From Thiomicrospira sp. (GTDB lineage: Bacteria; Pseudomonadota; Gammaproteobacteria; Thiomicrospirales; Thiomicrospiraceae), in the NCBI GenBank assembly GCA_030826915.1, contig JAUUDE010000046.1, positions 1 to 51,610 of the forward strand: 51,610 nt of DNA, read 5' to 3'. Each line of letters begins with the position of its first letter. The first letter of the stretch is position 1. Positions 46,827-51,610 of this stretch are shown piece by piece. The notes under the pieces were generated by a model. That model made no database searches. It was not told the origin of the DNA and saw nothing but the letters and a program-made list of their open reading frames with translations. Position numbers and translations under genes: made by a program.

Positions 46827-47993
46827 CTAATTCCAAGGCTCGTCTTTATCTTTTCTTGATGCATTTTTATCGTCATCATCACCGGTAAAGAAAGACTTTA
46901 CCGAGTCAAAGAAACTATGAGCTTGCGGGCTATGCTGTTTATGGTGTTTACCTTGCAAACTTTCATCAAACTCTTGTAACAGCTCTTTTTGTCGTGCTGT
47001 TAACTTAACAGGTGTTTCAATATTTACAAGTACAATCATATCGCCAATGCTTGAAGAACGAACCGATTTAACCCCTTTACCAGATAACTTGAAACGTTGA
47101 CCAGATTGCGTGCCTGCCGGAATTTTTAAACTGGCTTTACCACCCAAAGTAGGCACGTCAATCGACCCACCTAATGCCGCTGTGGAGAAACTAATTGGCA
47201 GCTCACAATAAAGTGTATTACCATCACGCTCAAAGATTTTATGTTGTTTAACACGAATTCGTACATATAAATCACCTCGTGGTGCACCTGGCTCGCCTGC
47301 TTCACCTTCACCTTGTAAGCGAATACGATCTCCGTTATCGACACCTGCTGGAATCTTGACTGACAATGTTTTATTGTCGTGTGTATAGCCTTCTCCACGA
47401 CATTTTTTACATGGCGTTTTGATGAGTTTTCCTGAACCATGACAACTTGGACAAGTTCGGTTTACAGCAAAGAAACCTTGCTGCATACGTACTTGACCCG
47501 CACCATGACAGGTAGGACAGGTTTCAACTTCACTACCTGGTTCAGCTCCTGTACCATCACAAGCATCACAAATATCTTTAGTTGGGATACGAATATCTAC
47601 CGTAGTACCAGCTACCGCATCTTCCAAAGAAACTTCTAACTCATACTGTAAATCTTGACCAGGTTGTGGCCCTCTTTGGCCCCCAAAACCACCACCAAAC
47701 ATTTCACTAAAGATATCGCCAAAATCTCCAAAACCACCGCCGCCAAAGCCGCCACCGCCTTGACCACCTTCTAAACCAGCATGACCAAACTGATCATAAG
47801 TCGCACGTTTTTGTGCATCTGATAACACTTCATAAGCCTCAGCCGCTTCTTTAAACTTATTTTCTGCTTCAGCATCACCTGGATTGCGGTCTGGGTGATA
47901 CTTCATCGCCATTTTGCGGTAAGCTTTTTTAATTTCACCTTCAGAAGCCGTTTTAGTAACGGACAGGATTTCGTAGTAGCAAGTTTTACTCAT
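46827..47993 (-). CDS. dnaJ: Co-chaperone DnaJ
   Basis: Delivers substrates to DnaK and stimulates its ATPase. The J domain (residues 1-70) has HPD in [10 protein letters not shown], followed by a Gly/Phe-rich linker ([14 protein letters not shown]), then the zinc domain with four CxxCxGxG repeats ([32 protein letters not shown]) at about 140-200, and the C-terminal substrate-binding domains. 388 residues. The spacer to dnaK is long (374 bp) and structured, with possible separate promoter signals. Confidence 0.98.
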   Translation of the reverse strand: MSKTCYYEILSVTKTASEGEIKKAYRKMAMKYHPDRNPGDAEAENKFKEAAEAYEVLSDAQKRATYDQFGHAGLEGGQGGGGFGGGGFGDFGDIFSEMFGGGFGGQRGPQPGQDLQYELEVSLEDAVAGTTVDIRIPTKDICDACDGTGAEPGSEVETCPTCHGAGQVRMQQGFFAVNRTCPSCHGSGKLIKTPCKKCRGEGYTHDNKTLSVKIPAGVDNGDRIRLQGEGEAGEPGAPRGDLYVRIRVKQHKIFERDGNTLYCELPISFSTAALGGSIDVPTLGGKASLKIPAGTQSGQRFKLSGKGVKSVRSSSIGDMIVLVNIETPVKLTARQKELLQEFDESLQGKHHKQHSPQAHSFFDSVKSFFTGDDDDKNASRKDKDEPWN

Positions 47994-48066
47994 CGATCTC
48001 TCGTATTACGCTTGTGCGTGTTTAAATGGGTTTAATTCAAAGTTCTATTTAGAAAAAACCGAACCT

Positions 48067-48078
48067 ACCAGGCCTGGT
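48067..48078. repeat. ACCAGGCCTGGT palindrome in the dnaK-dnaJ spacer
   Basis: Exact 12-mer about 75 bases upstream of the dnaJ start on the minus strand. Confidence 0.85.
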
Positions 48079-48123
48079 TACTTTTAAATAGAAAATCAAA
48101 ATGGGTTATTTTATAAATAAAAA

Positions 48124-48146
48124 CGGGCAACTTATAAAGTCGCCCG
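48124..48146 (-). terminator. Hairpin in the dnaK-dnaJ spacer
   Basis: CGGGC-A-ACTT and AAGT-C-GCCCG pair with one mismatch over a three-base loop, followed on the minus strand by TTTTTATTT. It would act as a full or partial terminator between dnaK and dnaJ. A TATAAT sequence lies immediately upstream on the minus strand (48148-48153), so it may alternatively sit at the 5' end of a dnaJ transcript. Confidence 0.65.
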
Positions 48147-48360
48147 ATTATACAGTTTTAGACAAGTTGTTTAAACAACAACTCGAAAACCATTTGCTGT
48201 TGGATAGTAAGTTGATAGCGTTACAGATACAAGGCGGGATCGTACCGCCATCCATGGCTCCATGCGAAATACCCTCCTTACGTGGAGATAAAGTGAGCGT
48301 ACAAATGTACGTGACCACTTCCCAACACAGCAGCCACACGCTAACAGCCTGCTAGGCGAC
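48147..48360 (-). other. Structured non-coding spacer after dnaK
   Basis: About 210 bases with several inverted repeats: AGCAG/CTGCT, a stem with CGTAC/GTACG at its tip, CATGG/CCATG, GGCGG/CCGCC, and a 14-bp palindrome GTTGTTTAAACAAC at 48166-48179. Higher GC than the flanks. The frames that cross it on both strands have no ribosome-binding site and no protein-like composition. It may be a 3' structured region, a small RNA or an inserted repeat. Confidence 0.5.
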
Positions 48361-48367
48361 GAGCAAA

Positions 48368-50284
48368 TTACTTTTTATCGTCTACTTCTTCAAACTCCGC
48401 ATCTACGATATCGTCATCTGCCGCATCAGTAGAACCTTGTTCTTGAGCTTGTTCACCACCTGCTTGTTGCTGAGCTTGCGCTTTTTGAGCAACAGACTGG
48501 CTTGCTTCAGTTAACTTAGCAACTGACTCTTCAATGGCAGCTTTGTCGTCACCTTTAATTGCTTCTTCAACTGCTTTAATCGCAGTATCAATCGCTTCTT
48601 TTTCAGCGGCGTCAACAGCGTCACCAGCATCTTTCACCATTTTCTGAGTTGCGTGAACCATTGCATCTGCTTGGTTACGTGCTTCAACTAACTCTTTTAG
48701 TTTTGCATCCTCTTCAGCGTGCGCTTCAGCATCCTTAACCATTGCTTCTACTTCTTCTTCAGAAAGACCAGAAGACGCTTGGATAGTGATGTGCTGCTCT
48801 TTACCGGTATTTTTATCTTTAGCAGATACATTCAAAATACCGTTTGCATCAATATCAAATGTTACTTCGATTTGAGGCGTACCACGTGGTGCTGGTGGAA
48901 TCTCATCTAGGTTGAATTGACCTAATGATTTGTTTCCAGAAGCCATTTCACGTTCACCCTGAACAACATGAATCGTTACGGCAGATTGATTATCTTCTGC
49001 TGTAGAGAATACTTGCGATTTACGTGTTGGGATGGTTGTGTTCTTCTCGATTAACTTAGTCATAACACCACCCATTGTCTCAATACCTAGAGATAAAGGA
49101 GTCACGTCTAATAGAAGTACGTCATTAACATCACCAGAAAGTACACCACCTTGAATCGCCGCACCCATAGCTACTGCTTCATCAGGGTTTACATCTTTAC
49201 GAGGCTCTTTACCGAAGAACTCTTTAACCGCAGCTTGTACCATTGGTACACGAGTTGAACCACCCACTAAGATAACATCGTCAATTTCAGAAGCTGAAAG
49301 ACCTGCATCTTTAAGTGCTGTTTTACATGGTTCAATTGAACGCTTAACTAAATCTTCAATCAAAGACTCGAACTTAGCACGAGTAATTTTCATGTTTAAG
49401 TGCTTAGGTCCAGTTGCATCCGCTGTTACGTAAGGTAAGTTGATGTCTGTTTGCTCACGTGAAGAAAGCTCAATTTTTGCTTTCTCTGCCGCTTCACGAA
49501 CACGCTGTAAAGCCAACTTATCTAATTTAAGATCAACGTTTTGGTCTTTTTTGAATTCTTCAGCAATGTATTCAACGATAACGTTATCGAAATCTTCACC
49601 ACCTAAGAAAGTGTCACCATTTGTAGACAATACTTCTACTTGTTTTTCACCGTCTAAGTCAGCTACTTCAATAATAGAGATATCGAAAGTACCACCACCT
49701 AAATCGTAAACCGCAATTTTGCTGTCGCCAGTCACTTTATCCATACCATATGCAAGCGCTGCAGCAGTTGGTTCATTGATAATACGCTTAACTTCTAAAC
49801 CAGCAATTTTACCAGCATCTTTGGTTGCTTGACGCTGAGCATCGTTAAAGTAAGCAGGCACAGTTACAACCGCTTCTGTTACTTCATGACCAAGATAGTC
49901 TTCTGCTGATTGCTTCATTTTCATTAATGTTTTTGCAGATACTTCTTGTGGAGATAATTTTTTACCATTTACCTCAACCCATGCATCACCATTATCTGCG
50001 GCTACAATCGCATAAGGCACCATTGCTTTATCTTTTTCTACAACCGCATCATCAGCACGACGACCAATTAAACGCTTGATTGCAAAAATTGTATTTTCTG
50101 GGTTTGTGACGGCTTGACGTTTAGCTGAATCACCAACTAAAACTTCACCGTCTGCAGTGTAACCTACAATAGAAGGTGTAGTACGAGCTCCTTCCGCATT
50201 TGGAATAACTTTTACGTCCTTACCTTCCATAACCGCCACACATGAGTTTGTGGTTCCTAAATCTATACCAATAATTTTAGCCAT
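48368..50284 (-). CDS. dnaK: Chaperone DnaK (Hsp70)
   Basis: ATP-dependent chaperone. Start set at ATG 50284 ([14 protein letters not shown]), with GGAG eight bases upstream; the longer frame from 50305 adds seven residues without support. The ATPase domain has [26 protein letters not shown] and [10 protein letters not shown]; the substrate-binding domain starts near residue 390 after [14 protein letters not shown], and the C-terminus ends in the EEVDDKK-type tail. 638 residues. A sigma-32-like promoter lies in the 220-bp gap to grpE. Confidence 0.99.
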   Translation of the reverse strand: MAKIIGIDLGTTNSCVAVMEGKDVKVIPNAEGARTTPSIVGYTADGEVLVGDSAKRQAVTNPENTIFAIKRLIGRRADDAVVEKDKAMVPYAIVAADNGDAWVEVNGKKLSPQEVSAKTLMKMKQSAEDYLGHEVTEAVVTVPAYFNDAQRQATKDAGKIAGLEVKRIINEPTAAALAYGMDKVTGDSKIAVYDLGGGTFDISIIEVADLDGEKQVEVLSTNGDTFLGGEDFDNVIVEYIAEEFKKDQNVDLKLDKLALQRVREAAEKAKIELSSREQTDINLPYVTADATGPKHLNMKITRAKFESLIEDLVKRSIEPCKTALKDAGLSASEIDDVILVGGSTRVPMVQAAVKEFFGKEPRKDVNPDEAVAMGAAIQGGVLSGDVNDVLLLDVTPLSLGIETMGGVMTKLIEKNTTIPTRKSQVFSTAEDNQSAVTIHVVQGEREMASGNKSLGQFNLDEIPPAPRGTPQIEVTFDIDANGILNVSAKDKNTGKEQHITIQASSGLSEEEVEAMVKDAEAHAEEDAKLKELVEARNQADAMVHATQKMVKDAGDAVDAAEKEAIDTAIKAVEEAIKGDDKAAIEESVAKLTEASQSVAQKAQAQQQAGGEQAQEQGSTDAADDDIVDAEFEEVDDKK

Positions 50285-50396
50285 TTGATTCACTCCAAAT
50301 TGCAAACTTAACGTTAGCAGTCCTGGTTATTTAAACCTTTACCCAAACCTGCTTAATTAAGTTAATTCTTAAAATAATAATTGTTTGTTGACTTGT

Positions 50397-50424
50397 ATAT
50401 AAGGCTGTAATTCATGCTTTCAAG
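50397..50424 (-). promoter_or_regulatory. dnaK: Sigma-32-like heat-shock promoter upstream of dnaK
   Basis: On the minus strand CTTGAA, 14 bases, CCTTATAT. The known consensus is CTTGAA-N13/14-CCCCATNT. It gives dnaK its own heat-shock start about 100 bases upstream of the ATG. Confidence 0.75.
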
Positions 50425-50507
50425 TCTAAAATTCATTTTTTTTGTATTTTTTTGGTTTGCATTCATTTTTTACTAAAACGACCAATAAATACCGTAATAC
50501 CAATACT

Positions 50508-51077
50508 CTATTGAGCCACAACAACCCTTGCTGCACGAACTAAACGGTCATTTAATGTGTAACCTTTTTGAATGGTATCCACGACCGTATTTGTTTCATG
50601 TTCTGGTGAAGGAATCATTGTCATCGCCTCATGCAATTTAGGGTCAAATGTTTCACCTGTTGGGTCAATACGCTCAACATTAAACTCTTGCAACACATCT
50701 AATAACTGCTTAAACGTCATTTCAACGCCTTCACTAATACTCTCTACTGTTGCCCCCTCTTTTTTGGCTGCTTCCATTCCCATTTCCATTGAATCCATTG
50801 CTGGAATCAAGGCGTTTACAAATTTTTCTAAGGCGAATTTATGCGCACTTTCAAGGTCAATACGAGTTCTACGACGAAGGTTTTCCATGTCCGCCTGTAC
50901 CCGCAATGCCATATCCTTATGTTTAGCCGCTTCTGCTTTCGCTTCTTCTAACAATGCCGCAATATCTTCTTGAACAGCTTCTTGTGCTTCTTCTAAAGTC
51001 TCTTCAGCTTGTTGCACAGTTTGTTCAGCGGTTTGGTTTTCTAATTCGTCATTCAGTTTTTGTTCTTTTTCAGACAT
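50508..51077 (-). CDS. grpE: Nucleotide exchange factor GrpE
   Basis: Promotes ADP release from DnaK. The 189-residue protein has an acidic, Glu/Gln-rich N-terminal tail (residues 1-45), a long helix (to about 105, with KDMALRVQADMENLRRRT) for dimerisation, and the beta domain with VERIDPTGETFDPKLHEAMTMIPS and GYTLNDRLVRAARVVV. Order grpE-dnaK-dnaJ on one strand is normal. A sigma-32-like promoter lies immediately upstream. Confidence 0.97.
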   Translation of the reverse strand: MSEKEQKLNDELENQTAEQTVQQAEETLEEAQEAVQEDIAALLEEAKAEAAKHKDMALRVQADMENLRRRTRIDLESAHKFALEKFVNALIPAMDSMEMGMEAAKKEGATVESISEGVEMTFKQLLDVLQEFNVERIDPTGETFDPKLHEAMTMIPSPEHETNTVVDTIQKGYTLNDRLVRAARVVVAQ

Positions 51078-51112
51078 TCGTATTCTCCGATAAAATTTTC
51101 AGTCCGAAGCTT

Positions 51113-51140
51113 TATAAGGGATGGTTTTTTGAAATTCAAG
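51113..51140 (-). promoter_or_regulatory. grpE: Sigma-32-like heat-shock promoter upstream of grpE
   Basis: On the minus strand CTTGAA, 14 bases, CCCTTATA: an excellent -35 and a good -10 with correct spacing. It lies 36 bases or more upstream of the grpE ATG. The rest of 51078-51282 shows no gene. Confidence 0.8.
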
Positions 51141-51282
51141 GCAATGTCGTAAATTTTTGTTAATTTTTTTGAGACTTTTAAAAATTAAACATACATTTTT
51201 AACCATTGTGCGATTTAATTAGTATATACTAACTTTTACTCATAAGATTCAGCACTTTAAAAGAAGTAAAGGATGTAACAAA

Positions 51283-51501
51283 ATGTTTGTTTTCAGCCGC
51301 TTTCTCATTATTGCTTTTGTCACAACCCTCCTCTTTGGGTGTTCTAAAACACCAGTTGAACCGATCAAAATCTTGGCCAACCCATGGGTAGGCTACACTC
51401 ATTTATTCTATGCAAAAGAAAAAGGCTGGTTAAAGGAACTGAACATTGAACTTACCCTTGTTGTGTCTTTAGGTGAAAGCCTAATGGCTTTTGAAACATG
51501 A
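51283..51501 (+). pseudogene. Substrate-binding lipoprotein (ABC transporter, NMT1/SsuA-like), cut by an IS element
   Basis: Only the N-terminal 72 codons remain. A signal segment ends in the lipobox LLFGC (cysteine 20), followed by EPIKILANPWVGYTHLFYAKEKGWL and a piece typical of periplasmic binding proteins for nitrate, sulfonate, taurine or thiamine-precursor ABC systems (ILANPWVGY, FYAKEKGWL, SLGESLMAFE). The stop TGA at 51499-51501 is the first three bases of the inserted element, not part of the gene. AAAGGATG precedes the start. The remainder of the gene, if present, is beyond the right edge. Confidence 0.75.
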
Positions 51502-51610
51502 ACTGGTTTAATTAGACAGGACACTTTAATAATGGACAATAATCCTAATTATTGAGGTGTTTATAACAAAACGAAAAAATATAACGTATTCAGATGAATT
51601 CAAAAAAGAA
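51499..51610 (+). mobile_element. Left end of an IS3-type insertion sequence (continues past the window)
   Basis: TGAACTGG at 51499 looks like the TG-starting terminal repeat of IS3-family elements, followed by a non-coding leader and then GAGGTG and a frame at 51563 encoding ITKRKNITYSDEFKKE, which resembles the start of an IS3-family OrfA (helix-turn-helix) protein. The codon at the expected start is ATA, not ATG. The right end and the target duplication are outside the window. Confidence 0.7.
51563..51610 (+). CDS. IS3-family OrfA transposase, N-terminal fragment
   Basis: Sixteen codons are visible before the window ends. KRKNITYSDEFKKE is the typical opening of the helix-turn-helix transposase subunit. 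GAGG stands five bases ahead of an ATA codon where ATG is expected; either initiation is at a rare codon, or the start has mutated. Confidence 0.6.
   Translation, partial: MTKRKNITYSDEFKKE

Noticed and set aside
48101-48355. Plus-strand 84-residue frame and minus-strand 63-residue frame across the dnaK-dnaJ spacer
   Set aside because: Neither has a ribosome-binding site or recognisable protein pattern, and both cross hairpins; treated as non-coding.

Overview
The window reads as ordinary chromosome of a low-GC (about 40%) gammaproteobacterium. Gene order and protein sequences suggest the Thiomicrospira/Thiomicrorhabdus group of sulfur oxidisers; this is an inference from memory of the families, and no rRNA is present to confirm it. 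Supporting signs are a YeeE/YedE (TsuA-type) thiosulfate transporter, the acpS-pdxJ-recO-era-rnc-lepB-lepA-mucD-rseC cluster beside nadB, and grpE-dnaK-dnaJ-dapB ... carA-carB-greA-DUF4149 in the gammaproteobacterial order.

Layout. 0.1-5 kb: greB, a GDSL lipoprotein esterase, a small membrane protein, a parvulin, the thiosulfate transporter, a BASS-family transporter and a DUF445 protein. 5-13.8 kb: a long minus-strand run from rseC and mucD through lepA, lepB, rnc, era, recO and pdxJ to acpS. 14-20.8 kb: nadB, a frameshifted CBS-domain gene, peroxiredoxin, ispA, queD, cheW and ygfZ. 20.9-27.7 kb: lysS, prfB with its programmed frameshift, a two-gene unit (unknown protein plus DUF5610) behind a sigma-28-like promoter, and a LuxR-type response regulator with a hybrid histidine kinase. 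27.9-36.4 kb: fumC, two thioredoxin-like genes, an SDR, rhlE, a YaiI-family gene, a ROK kinase, and a methyltransferase/DUF455 pair; two 159-bp MITE-like elements and a large inverted-repeat element lie here. 36.6-51.1 kb: a small secreted protein, DUF4149, greA, carB, carA, a 3.3-kb insertion (NlpC lipoprotein, GGDEF protein, DsbA-family protein, lysine-rich protein), then dapB, dnaJ, dnaK and grpE. At the right edge a substrate-binding lipoprotein gene is cut by an IS3-type element that runs out of the window.

The strongest unexplained signal is a dispersed palindrome, ACCAGGCCTGGT. The exact 12-mer occurs 10 times and its core CAGGCCTG at least 20 times in 51.6 kb, where roughly 0.001 and 0.3 would be expected from base composition. 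It sits between genes, where it often forms the heart of a longer perfect palindrome, and also inside conserved housekeeping genes. It behaves like a genome-wide signal (HIP1-like, uptake-sequence-like, or a protein/methylation target) rather than a single regulator site.

Other notable points are a poly-A frameshift at an A_AAA_AAC slippery site in the CBS gene; in-frame TAA codons breaking the GGDEF and methyltransferase genes; an apparent attenuator ahead of carAB; two sigma-32-like promoters for grpE and dnaK; an unusually structured dnaK-dnaJ spacer; and the absence of rpoE-rseA-rseB between rseC and nadB.
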